DNA of 64,000 nt, from contig NZ_CP108070.1 of NCBI RefSeq assembly GCF_036178845.1, positions 558,001 to 622,000 of the forward strand, read 5' to 3'. The notes beneath the pieces were generated by a model, which saw only the letters and a program-made list of their open reading frames with translations, was not told the origin of the DNA and ran no database searches. This DNA comes from Streptomyces sp. NBC_00271. GTDB lineage: Bacteria > Actinomycetota > Actinomycetes > Streptomycetales > Streptomycetaceae. A program made the position numbers and the translations under genes. This document shows positions 24,862 through 32,161 of the stretch, piece by piece; the stretch's first letter is position 1, and every line of letters begins with the position of its first letter.

Positions 24862-25200
24862 ATGTTCGATGACCTGCCGCCTGACCTGGCACGACTGCTC
24901 ACCCTGCGGGTGTGGCACGCCATGTGGCTGCAGCGCATCGACACCAAGATCGCCGCCCTTCAGGAGCGGGAAGCCGAACAGGAACAGGGCCGGAACAACC
25001 GGCCACAGGAGCCGGACTGGATTGTCGAACTCGGTATCGGCAACGGACGCCCGCCCATCGAGGTGCACGTCGGCGGCTGTTACGCCGCGGGCAAACGACG
25101 ACGCTCCGTCCCGCGCGACGAAGCCCGCCAGCTCCTCACCTCGGGCGTGCGCGCCTGCACCCACTGCAAGCCCGACGCCCAGCTCCGCATCCTCGACTGA
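24862..25200 (+). CDS. DUF6233 family protein
   Basis: A 112-residue protein (LPPDLARLLTLRVWHAMWLQ, IDTKIAALQEREAEQEQ, PDWIVELGIGNGRPPIEVHV, GGCYAAGKRRRSVPRDEA, ACTHCKPDAQLRILD). The coiled N terminus, the H-V-G-x-C-x-x-x-G-K-R motif and the closing C-x-x-C-x-P-D are hallmarks of DUF6233, a streptomycete family of unknown function. It is divergent from the polymerase and shares the LexA-type box. A frameshifted relative lies at 30040-30193. Confidence 0.75.
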   Translation: MFDDLPPDLARLLTLRVWHAMWLQRIDTKIAALQEREAEQEQGRNNRPQEPDWIVELGIGNGRPPIEVHVGGCYAAGKRRRSVPRDEARQLLTSGVRACTHCKPDAQLRILD

Positions 25201-25230
25201 CAGCAAGGGTCGGCACCCGGAACAGGATCC

Positions 25231-25434
25231 ATGATGACAACTCCCGCACCTCCGATCACGGAGCCCGACCCGTCCGCGCTGACCTGCCCCGGTGACCGGG
25301 TCGGCCTCTGCGCCGGGTGCCAGCGCAAGACACACAAGTACGGCAGTGGCGGCTGTCCGCTGTGCCAGTGGTGCATGGCGCCCGTGATGGAGCAGTGGGG
25401 TCCGACCCTGCGCTACGTCAGCACGCGCGCGTAG
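25231..25434 (+). CDS. small Cys-rich protein
   Basis: A 67-residue protein (CPGDRVGLCAGCQRKTHKYG, then GGCPLCQWCMAPVMEQWGPT). Six cysteines, including CAGC and CPLCQWC, suggest a zinc-binding knuckle. It follows DUF6233 by 30 bases and precedes a DUF6207 pseudogene, giving a small-gene string. The remnant at 22873 is its duplicate. Function unknown. Confidence 0.65.
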   Translation: MMTTPAPPITEPDPSALTCPGDRVGLCAGCQRKTHKYGSGGCPLCQWCMAPVMEQWGPTLRYVSTRA

Positions 25435-25504
25435 CTGCATACCCGGTCGGGTGAAGCTGTTCGGACGGGAGAACCTCCGGGGGCGCCGGCACGTCATGCC
25501 AGGC

Positions 25505-25722
25505 ATGAGGCAGATCAATGACGCGCATGTGGCCGTGCCGGGCCTGGCCGTGGTGGAGGTCGCGGCCGCAGATGGCGGGACCGCCTTCGCGGTCCAGGAA
25601 CTGCTCGCCGCGCGGTGCGCCATCGCGCCATCGCGCCATCGGACCGTACGACCCGGGAGCCCGGCGAGCCCGGCGTGCTTCTGCGGTTCTTCCTGGACCT
25701 TCACCAGGACGCCGACACGTAG
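25505..25722 (+). pseudogene. DUF6207 family gene frameshifted by an 8-bp repeat
   Basis: The frame begins exactly like the intact copy at 23029 (MRQINDAHVAVPGLAVVEVA) but loses register at three tandem GCGCCATC units (25617-25640). With two units the downstream DRTTREPGEPGVLLRFFLDL would be in frame and end at the TAG at 25720. With three units the frame reads on without family similarity. It is either a pseudogene or a gene switched by slippage. Confidence 0.75.
25617..25640 (+). repeat. 8-bp tandem repeat, three units
   Basis: GCGCCATC three times, inside the coding part of the DUF6207 copy. A unit of eight bases changes the reading frame at each gain or loss. Confidence 0.9.
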
Positions 25723-25877
25723 AGCTGCTGGCCCTTCGTTCCCCTCACGTGGGAGTACGAGGCGTGGTGGCCGGAGGCACTGGAAAGCATCCGGAGGACG
25801 GCCGGGAGTGAGGAACTTGCCCGGGACAGCCCGCCTGCAGCACGCGGGACGTTTTTCTGTCCCCCGAAGGGCCTCCC

Positions 25878-26168
25878 GTGGCGAAGAAGAAGTCCCGCAG
25901 CGTTCAGTCACAGGTCATACAGGATGACGCCGCATCACCCCTGGGCACTCGTGTCCGTCAGTTGGCTGTCGGAGCGGGACTCCTGGCGCCGCAAGCAGTG
26001 GTCGCCGTCGCTTTTCCGACCTTTGCGCTCGTCGCGGCAAGTGTTGAACTTGCCGTGCCAGTAGCGATCTTGCTCACGGCGCTGTACGCGCGGGAATCGG
26101 CCGGTGAGCGAGCCTTCCACCTCCTGCGAATGGTGCTGAACCGGCCTGAGCCACCCGCTCAGCAGTAG
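25878..26168 (+). CDS. small membrane protein of unknown function
   Basis: A 96-residue protein with a GTG start. A basic N terminus (MAKKKSRSVQSQ) is followed by two hydrophobic helices (about 37-56 and 58-71, VVAVAFPTFALVAASVELAV, PVAILLTALYA) and a short basic tail (LLRMVLNRPEPP). Likely inserted in the cytoplasmic membrane as a hairpin. No family recognised. The preceding 150 bases hold no supported gene. Confidence 0.6.
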   Translation: MAKKKSRSVQSQVIQDDAASPLGTRVRQLAVGAGLLAPQAVVAVAFPTFALVAASVELAVPVAILLTALYARESAGERAFHLLRMVLNRPEPPAQQ

Positions 26169-26199
26169 TTCGCTAGGCGGAGTCCGAGGCAGTTGTTAG

Positions 26200-26394
26200 T
26201 CAGTCCCCCACTGCAGGAGAGCGAAGCGGCCTTCGGTGCGACCGCGTCAGCTCCGGATTGCCCGGCTCAGGAGCCTCCGGAAGTCCCCCGAGGTCAACTC
26301 GTTCGACGGGCAGAAGCCGTGGGGATTCCTCCGTGGACGGCGTGCTCCTGGTGACGGTCGGGCCCGTGCCGAGTCGGCGTCGCGTGGTGCTCAT
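26200..26394 (-). CDS. short basic protein, possible ParB-like N-terminal remnant
   Basis: From ATG 26394 the minus frame gives 64 residues (MSTTRRRLGTGPTVTRSTPS, PRLLPVERVDLGGLPEAPEP). The R-R-x-L-G-T-G start and the LLPVERVD segment recall the N terminus of plasmid-type ParB proteins before their NPR box, but the rest is missing. It could equally be an unrelated small protein. Low confidence. Confidence 0.3.
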   Translation of the reverse strand: MSTTRRRLGTGPTVTRSTPSTEESPRLLPVERVDLGGLPEAPEPGNPELTRSHRRPLRSPAVGD

Positions 26395-26628
26395 GGCGGG
26401 AGTCTGGCGCATGCCCCGGGGACCCCGGGGAGCCCCCATCTGCCATGACACTGCCTCAGGCTCGGGTACGCCATGGCGAAGCACGGCGCCGATCAGGGCG
26501 AGGGCGACCATGGTGAGGTCGGGAGCGTGGGGCCAGGCGCCGGTTCCGGTGTCCGCGTCGATATGGCCCGCTCTGTGACCTCGCCCGAGGCGCTCATCGA
26601 CGTCGGGCGAGCAGTACGGAACGTCGCC

Positions 26629-26868
26629 CTAGGCGCCCCGCTGCCGCCGGGCCGGCTTCTTCGCCGCCGCGGACTTCTTCGCGGTCTTCTTGGCAGGCGC
26701 CTTCCTCGCCGTCTTCCCGGCCGTCTTCTTCTTGGCCGTCGGCATCTCGTGGACCTCGGCATCGCCGGCGTCCTCGCCGCGTGCGGCCTGCGCCTTGCGG
26801 ACGCTCTCCTGCAGGGCGGCCATCAGGTCGACGACCTGGCCGCCCGGCTCCTCGGCCTCCTCGGTCGC
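26629..26868 (-). pseudogene. Ku C-terminal tail fragment
   Basis: The minus strand reads PGGQVVDLMAALQESVRKAQ, EVHEMPTAKKKTAGKTARK and a run of Lys/Ala repeats to the stop at 26629, like the C terminus of the intact Ku at 30468-31385. The DNA-binding ring domain is missing: at about 26868 the sequence switches to the antisense of the coiled-coil/HTH element. The fragment cannot function as Ku. Confidence 0.8.
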
Positions 26869-27290
26869 CGAGTTGGCCGTGGCCGAGCTGGAATGGCAGG
26901 AGTGGATGATCGCCCGCAGGCGGGTCAATGCGGTGCTGGCTCCGGACGGCGGCGACACCGCTGGCACGGAGGTCACCCCGGATGTGCGGGATGCGGACGC
27001 GCAGTCGGCGCCCCGGGATGCGGTGAAGCCGAGGTCGCAGGTGCCGGTGTGGTGTGAGGGGCTGGCCTGGGGTGCTGTCGTTGGACTACCAGCGCATTCT
27101 CAAGGCGCTCGCGGACCGGGCCCGGCTTGGTCAGGGACCGCTGACCTGCCAGGAGATGGCCGCGGGCTTCGGCATGGACGTAGTGCCGGCGCGGGTGGAG
27201 GCGCTGCGGTCGAAACGTCTGGTCGCGCGCGGCTGGCCGGCCGAGCCCGCGCCGGGCCGGTTCACTTGTCGTTCTGGTCACCAGACACGG
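26866..27290 (+). pseudogene. coiled-coil/HTH protein, damaged second copy
   Basis: Matches the gene at 16221 from its coiled coil on: AELAVAELEWQEWMIARRRV, then VPVWCEGLAWG. A frameshift near 27065 puts the winged helix (LSLDYQRILKALADRARLGQ, CQEMAAGFGMDVVPARVEAL) in another frame, and two residues are deleted before RLVARGW. The first 30 residues are absent at the junction with the Ku fragment. Confidence 0.75.
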
Positions 27291-27369
27291 GGGCATGGGT
27301 GGTCCAGGCCCAGGGGGGCGAAGAGCCGGGTCGTCGTGCGACGGCCTGGTTCCGCGCCGTTTGGTCTTT

Positions 27370-27490
27370 CTTACTGCCCCGCAGCCGTAAGTGTCCGTAC
27401 ACCATCGCCGGGGGCTCGCCGAACATGTCGGCGGTCTGCTGGATGGTCTTCTGCCGCTCGGCGTAGAGCCGTTGGGCGCCAGCCGGCCGG
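27370..27490 (-). pseudogene. serine-recombinase HTH remnant
   Basis: The minus frame reads AQRLYAERQKTIQQTADMFG followed by VYGHLRL, the C-terminal helix-turn-helix of resolvase/invertase-type recombinases. No catalytic domain. It lies between the damaged coiled-coil/HTH copy and the phosphatase gene, further debris of mobile DNA. Confidence 0.55.
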
Positions 27491-27518
27491 AGCGTCGTCT
27501 CGGCTCGGCACCGGTTGA

Positions 27519-29573
27519 TCATCGTGGCCGGGCCAGGAGGATGGCGACGTCATCGTGCAGTGGTGCGGGCAGGAGTTGGCTGAAGACATGGTCACGGGTC
27601 TCGCAGAGTGTCGGGCGAGATTGTCCTAGTGCGTGGGCCAGTCGGCCCAGGCCGTGGTCCAGATCGTGGTCGTGGCTTTCGATGAGCCCATCGGTGTACA
27701 GGGCGAGAAAGCTGCCCGGCGGCAGGGGGACGCGTTCGGACTCGAAGGCGTCACTAAAAGGGGCGCCCAGAGGTGGACCACAGGTCCCGTCGAGGAACCG
27801 CACGGCGCCGTGGGGGTCGACGAGGAGTGGCGGAGGATGGCCGGCGCGGGTGATCAGGCAGCTGGCGGTGGCGGGGTCGTAGACCGCGTAGGCGCAGGTG
27901 GCCAGCTCACTGTCGCCGAAGTCGGCCACAGTGGCGTCCAGCTGCTGCAGCAGGTCGATGGGGGGCACGCTCTGGGAGGCCAGGGCGCGGGCCATGGTCC
28001 GCAGCTGGCCCATGAACGCCGCGGCACGGATGCCGTGTCCCATGACGTCTCCGATGATCAGGCCGGTCTTGTTGTCAGAGAGGGTGAGGACATCGAGCCA
28101 GTCGCCCCCCACTTCGTTGTCGCTGCTGGCCGGGAGGTAGCCACTGGCGAGTTCGAGTCCGGGCACGGTGGGCAGTGGCTTGAGGAGGCTGCGCTGCAGG
28201 GTGAGGGCCGCTTCGCGGCGGCTGGCGTACAGGCGGGCGTTGTCGATGTTCAGCGCGGCCCGGGCCACGAGTTCATTGATCAGCACCGTGTCTTGTTCGT
28301 CGAATGGTTCGCTGCGGGTACGGGTGGCGATGACCAAGCCGAGCACTTTGCCCCGGGCATCGAGGGGGATCAGGCGGGCCGTTCCTGGCGCGCTGCAGGC
28401 AAAGAGGCCGGCCATGGGGTCGGCGGGCACGGTGTTCATTGTGGGTAGCGGCAGGGGCACAGTGCGGGGGCGGGCTTCGGCAAGAACGGTTGTGTACACC
28501 GATCCGGGCGGGATGCGGCAGGTCATCTCTGGTGCAGGCCCACCGGCGGGCCGTGCCGGCCCGGGCCCCGCCACGGCCAGGCGATGCAGCAGGCCCTGGG
28601 CGGAGACGCACACGTCGTCGGGGGCGACGACGTCTTCCCACACGAGCACCTCGGCGGTGTCGGCGAGCTGCGGCACCAGTATCTGGGCCAGCCCTCGGGC
28701 CGCTTGCCGCAGGTCCAAGGTGGTGCCGATGCGCTCGCCGGCCTCGGCCAGCAGCGCGAACCGCTGGCGGGCCCGCTCGGCTCTCAGATGGTCGGCTTGG
28801 TTCTCGGTGATGTCGATGACTGAGGCAATCACGCCGAGCCGCTCACCGTCGCCGTCGGTCAACGGGGCGTAGGAGCATGACCAGACGCGGTCCTGTTCGG
28901 GGGCGGCGGCGGTGCGGCCGGTGCGGACATCAGTCACGGCGCGGCCGGTTTGGAGTACGCGCCGCATGGACGCTTCCACCGCCGCGTGATCAATGCCGGG
29001 AACCACGTGATGGATGCGCTTACCGACATGGTCGGCTGCAGGCAGGCCGTTCATGTCGGCGAGTGCGCCGTTGACCCGCACGTAGCGCAGCTCCTGGTCG
29101 AGGAGTGCCAGGCCGATCGGTGACTGGCCGAACAGTCCTTCCAAAGCGGCCAGCGAGTCCCGCATTCGCCGCACGGATGAGGTCTCGGCGGCGATGACCG
29201 TCATGCCGGGCCGTCCCCGAGGGTCGGCGATCGGGCAGATCCACATCTCCATGTCGACCAGATGCCCGTCCCGATGCCGCACCGGGTACGCCCCGACTAC
29301 GCTCTCACCGGCCTGAGCCCCGTCCATGAGGTCGGCTGCCAATTCATGGTTGCACTCCGGGACCAGCAGTGGGAGGCCGTCCTGGCCCAGGATCTCCTCG
29401 GGCCGCCAGCCCAGCAGCTGTTCAGCCGCCAGCGCCCACTGCCAGACACGCCCGTCGTGGTCGACGGCCCAGACCGCCATGGGAAGCAGATCCCGGAACA
29501 CACTGGGATGCCCGACTGTCGGCTGACCCACGACCGGAGCGCCGTCCGAGTCCGATTGTCCTGTGACGGCCAT
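27519..29573 (-). CDS. PAS-PAS-GAF-SpoIIE protein phosphatase
   Basis: A 684-residue protein from ATG 29573 (an in-frame start at 29633 would add 20 residues without family similarity). Order: PAS 1 (LLPMAVWAVDHDGRVWQW, about 30-120), PAS 2 (QSPIGLALLDQELRYVRVNG, about 150-260), GAF (RFALLAEAGERIGTTLDL ... ALNIDNARLY, about 275-450) and a PP2C-like SpoIIE domain (LASGYLPASSDNEVGGDWLD, IGDVMGHGIRAAAFMGQLR, AGHPPPLLV, LYTDGLIE, HDDVAILLARP). The metal-binding Asp residues (GGDW, GDVMGHG, TDGL, DDVA) are all present. It should be a cytosolic Ser/Thr phosphatase, probably of anti-sigma-factor antagonists, sensing a ligand or redox state. No anti-sigma partner is encoded nearby. Confidence 0.9.
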   Translation of the reverse strand: MAVTGQSDSDGAPVVGQPTVGHPSVFRDLLPMAVWAVDHDGRVWQWALAAEQLLGWRPEEILGQDGLPLLVPECNHELAADLMDGAQAGESVVGAYPVRHRDGHLVDMEMWICPIADPRGRPGMTVIAAETSSVRRMRDSLAALEGLFGQSPIGLALLDQELRYVRVNGALADMNGLPAADHVGKRIHHVVPGIDHAAVEASMRRVLQTGRAVTDVRTGRTAAAPEQDRVWSCSYAPLTDGDGERLGVIASVIDITENQADHLRAERARQRFALLAEAGERIGTTLDLRQAARGLAQILVPQLADTAEVLVWEDVVAPDDVCVSAQGLLHRLAVAGPGPARPAGGPAPEMTCRIPPGSVYTTVLAEARPRTVPLPLPTMNTVPADPMAGLFACSAPGTARLIPLDARGKVLGLVIATRTRSEPFDEQDTVLINELVARAALNIDNARLYASRREAALTLQRSLLKPLPTVPGLELASGYLPASSDNEVGGDWLDVLTLSDNKTGLIIGDVMGHGIRAAAFMGQLRTMARALASQSVPPIDLLQQLDATVADFGDSELATCAYAVYDPATASCLITRAGHPPPLLVDPHGAVRFLDGTCGPPLGAPFSDAFESERVPLPPGSFLALYTDGLIESHDHDLDHGLGRLAHALGQSRPTLCETRDHVFSQLLPAPLHDDVAILLARPR

Positions 29574-29633
29574 ACCAATTCCTGACGATCGCAGAGAACG
29601 CCGCACAGGCGCTGCTGCCGATTGCAACATCAA

Positions 29634-30039
29634 ATAAATAAGTGGAAATTAGGCTATAGCGCGTAATAGGAGCAAAGCCATATATATGGCATCACGGTAT
29701 GGAGACAGCCGTGGACGTCACACGGGTCGGCCGCTACTACGAGCGGTTCGCCGCGGCGTCGGGAGCCCGGCGCGTGGTAGTGACCGCGGTCACCCGCGGC
29801 GGTGACGTGAAGGGCGCCACAGCGACCGCGGCAGCGAATACGGCTCCGGCGCTTTCGCCGGGCCTGTCGTCGCTTGGGCGTGACTCGGTCCATGGGCCGT
29901 GTCGGGTCGTGTTTCGACTCAACGCCGTCAGCGAGGCGTTCGCGAAGAGCGACGGCAGGCCAAGCGCCGACACAGCGAACAGGCCCGGCCGCCCGACCCA
30001 GACTGACTCATCGAGCAGGGCCTCGACGGACGGCAAGCT
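29634..30039. other. intergenic region with AT-rich island
   Basis: Bases 29634-29700 are strikingly AT-rich for this DNA and contain the palindrome at 29677. The rest, to 30039, is of normal composition and shows no supported gene, although its end may still belong to the decayed DUF6233 gene. Confidence 0.5.
29677..29690. promoter_or_regulatory. AT-rich palindrome upstream of the phosphatase
   Basis: GCCATATATATGGC, a perfect 14-bp palindrome about 100 bases upstream of the phosphatase start. It may be an operator or part of a promoter. Nothing more specific can be said. Confidence 0.4.
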
Positions 30040-30193
30040 GTGTATTCCACGTCGGCGGCTGCCACATGGCGGGGAAGCGCAGCCGCGGTGTACAGCGGGA
30101 CCGGCGCTCCGGGCACTCGCCGACGGCATCGCCGCACGTACTGCCGGCCGCACGCACTGCCGGCCGGAATCGGAACTCGGCTACCTGGAATGA
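30040..30193 (+). pseudogene. DUF6233 family remnant
   Basis: One frame gives VFHVGGCHMAGKRSRGVQRD, the DUF6233 H-V-G-x-C motif. After a shift near 30100 another gives ALRALADGIAAR and finally THCRPESELGYLE, the family C terminus. The N-terminal coil is not recognisable. Not functional. Confidence 0.65.
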
Positions 30194-30239
30194 CCTGCGC
30201 AGACGTGTATCCAGACTGTCCGAGTGAGAGGCTGGGACT

Positions 30240-30458
30240 GTGCCCGGGAGTGTGTCGGTGGTGGTGCACCCGCCGCAGCCGGACGGCGGCCGGCAGGTGA
30301 CGATCCGCGGCGAGCCAGTCGGCACGGCTTATCACCTGCTGGACCTGGTCGAGCTCATGCGCCTCGCAGGCCTACCTGAGGCGGACACGACGATCGACGA
30401 CCCCGAACTCATCGACTGGCGCGGTGGCGGACCCGAGGTATGGACGGCGCCAGGGTGA
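30240..30458 (+). CDS. small conserved protein, paralogue of 31730-31954
   Basis: A 72-residue protein with a GTG start (VSVVVHPPQPDGGRQVTIRG, GTAYHLLDLVELMRLAGL, LIDWRGGGPEVW). The paired gene at 31730 has the same order: V-x-x-P-P, R-R-V-x-G-E, GTA-x-x-L, L-x-x-A-G-L, W-x-GGGPE. Both lie on the plus strand on either side of the minus-strand Ku gene. Compact alpha/beta protein, function unknown. Confidence 0.65.
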   Translation: MPGSVSVVVHPPQPDGGRQVTIRGEPVGTAYHLLDLVELMRLAGLPEADTTIDDPELIDWRGGGPEVWTAPG

Positions 30459-30467
30459 TCTGTCGCC

Positions 30468-31385
30468 CTAGGCGCCGCGCGGTTTCCGGGCCGTCGCCTT
30501 CTTGGTCGTCTTCTTCGCGGCGGTCTTCTTGGCGGGCTGCTTCTTCGCCGTCTTCTTGGCCGCGGGCTTTTTCGGCATGTCGTGGACGGTGGCGTCCTCG
30601 CCGCGTGCGGTCCGGGCCTTGGTGACGGACTCCTGGAGGGCGGCCATCAGGTCCACGACCTCCCCGGTCGGCGCCTCTCGCCCGGGCGTCTGCGGAGGTT
30701 CGTGGCCTTCGCGCTTCGCCTCGATGAGCTGTTCCACGGCCTCGGTGTACTGGTCGGTGAACTCTTCGCCTTCGAGGTCGTCGCGGGTCAGGCCGTCGAT
30801 CAGCAGCTCCGCTTCGGCGATCTCCTCGTCGGTGAGCTCCACCGCGCCGGGCGCCAGCTCGGACGGGTCGCGGATCTCGTCGTCCCACCGCATCGAATGC
30901 AGCACGATCACGCCGTCACGGACCCGAAGCAGGCCCAGGCGTTCGCGTCCGCTCCAGGCGAACTTGGCGACCGCCACCTTCGACGACCGCTCGAGCGCCT
31001 GGGCCAAGAGCTTGTACGGCTTCGCCGCGACCTTCCCGTCCGGCTGCAGGTAGTAGCCGTCCCCCACCCGGATGGGGTCGATGCTCTCCGCCGGCATGAA
31101 CGCCACCAGCTCGATGGCCTTCGCCGTCGGCAGCGGCATCTGTTGCAGTTCTTCGTCGAGCACCGGGACGATCGTGTCCTTGGACAGCTCGTAGCCCTTC
31201 CCGATTTCGCTCTGTGTGACCTCGCGGTCCTCCAGCGAGCAGTATTTCCGGACGCGGACGCGGGCCATGTCCTCGAGGTGAACCTGGTGGAAGCGGACGC
31301 TGTGATCCTCGGTGGCGCTCACGACGTGGATGGGCACCGTGACCAGGCCGAACGAGATGGCGCCTGACCAGATGGTTCGGGGCAT
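30468..31385 (-). CDS. ku: Ku protein for non-homologous end joining
   Basis: A 305-residue bacterial Ku (MPRTIWSGAISFGLVTVPI, then VRFHQVHLEDMARVRVRKYC, GYELSKDTIVPVLDEEL, ALERSSKVAVAKFAWSGRER, RWDDEIRDP, TDQYTEAVEQLIEAK). It should form the homodimeric ring that binds DNA double-strand ends and recruits LigD. The C terminus is a long Lys/Ala-rich extension (AKKTAKKQPAKKTAAK) typical of actinobacterial Ku with extended tails. No ligD lies in this window. Two further Ku fragments are present at 26629 and 42668, so the family has been amplified and partly lost. Confidence 0.95.
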   Translation of the reverse strand: MPRTIWSGAISFGLVTVPIHVVSATEDHSVRFHQVHLEDMARVRVRKYCSLEDREVTQSEIGKGYELSKDTIVPVLDEELQQMPLPTAKAIELVAFMPAESIDPIRVGDGYYLQPDGKVAAKPYKLLAQALERSSKVAVAKFAWSGRERLGLLRVRDGVIVLHSMRWDDEIRDPSELAPGAVELTDEEIAEAELLIDGLTRDDLEGEEFTDQYTEAVEQLIEAKREGHEPPQTPGREAPTGEVVDLMAALQESVTKARTARGEDATVHDMPKKPAAKKTAKKQPAKKTAAKKTTKKATARKPRGA

Positions 31386-31729
31386 GGCAGACCTCCGCGA
31401 CGTACCGCGAGAAAGCTGTGGGATCTCAGATTCCGTGGCCGAATCTCACGAACGGTGGCCAAGCGGCGGCCACTCGCGAGACTCCGCAGGTCGGATTCTT
31501 GCCCATCGGTGGCCGCTCCGAGGATTCGGACACGGCCGTGAGACTGGACCGGTTGACCAAGCCGTGAGACAGCGCGACAAACACCAGGTCACAGGTCGCC
31601 GTTGGCCACGGGCGGCGAGACCCTACAAAAGCCAGCCTACGAGCGTCACACCGTCCGGCGCGCGCTGCTCGGGGGCTCTGAGCCCGCAGTCCGGATGCGC
31701 ATCCGGGCAGCCCGAGCGAGCCTGAAACC
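31386..31729. other. intergenic region, no supported gene
   Basis: About 340 bases between the Ku start and the small protein start. It should contain both divergent promoters; no clear motif was picked out. Confidence 0.4.
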
Positions 31730-31954
31730 ATGCCCGGAGAGCTCGACGTCATCGTGTACCCGCCATCCCGGACAGACGGCAGCCGACGGGTGCGCGTCAA
31801 CGGAGAGCTCATCGGCACCGCACACTCGCTCGGCGAGCTGACCGTCTTCCTCCGGTACGCGGGGCTGGAAGGTGTCGACGAGATCGATGTAGCCGACTCG
31901 CACCTGATCGAGTGGCACGGCGGCGGCCCCGAAGCACAGTCGCCACCGAGGTGA
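31730..31954 (+). CDS. small conserved protein, paralogue of 30240-30458
   Basis: A 74-residue protein from ATG 31730 (LDVIVYPPSRTDGSRRVRVN, GTAHSLGELTVFLRYAGL, LIEWHGGGPEAQ). Same fold pattern as the gene on the other side of ku. No motif for a known enzyme or binding function is visible. Confidence 0.65.
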   Translation: MPGELDVIVYPPSRTDGSRRVRVNGELIGTAHSLGELTVFLRYAGLEGVDEIDVADSHLIEWHGGGPEAQSPPR

Positions 31955-31972
31955 CGAGACCCGCCATGACGC

Positions 31973-32161
31973 CCGGTCTTCGAGCAGAGCCAGCACCGCA
32001 TGGCCTGCGCACGCTGCGACTTCTACACCCCCAAGGGCTCCAGCAGGGGTCAGCTGCTGGAGGCCAAGGAGAACCTGCAGACGATGCTGGCCAACATCCT
32101 GCGGGTGCCGAAAACCCCATCCATGATCTGTGACCTGCAGATCCTCACGAACGGTCAGTGA
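31973..32161 (+). pseudogene. integrase C-terminal tail remnant
   Basis: The frame reads FEQSQHRMACARCDFYTPKG then QLLEAKENLQTML, resembling the C-terminal CP-H-R-MACARC-FY-PK motif that follows the catalytic core of many actinobacterial site-specific integrases. The catalytic part is absent. Its stop overlaps the start of the following transposase gene, suggesting that the element inserted here. Confidence 0.6.

Noticed and set aside
29699..30193. A 164-codon plus-strand gene
   Set aside because: Only its last 30 or so codons match DUF6233; the upstream part has no protein-like pattern, and the family motif is split over two frames.
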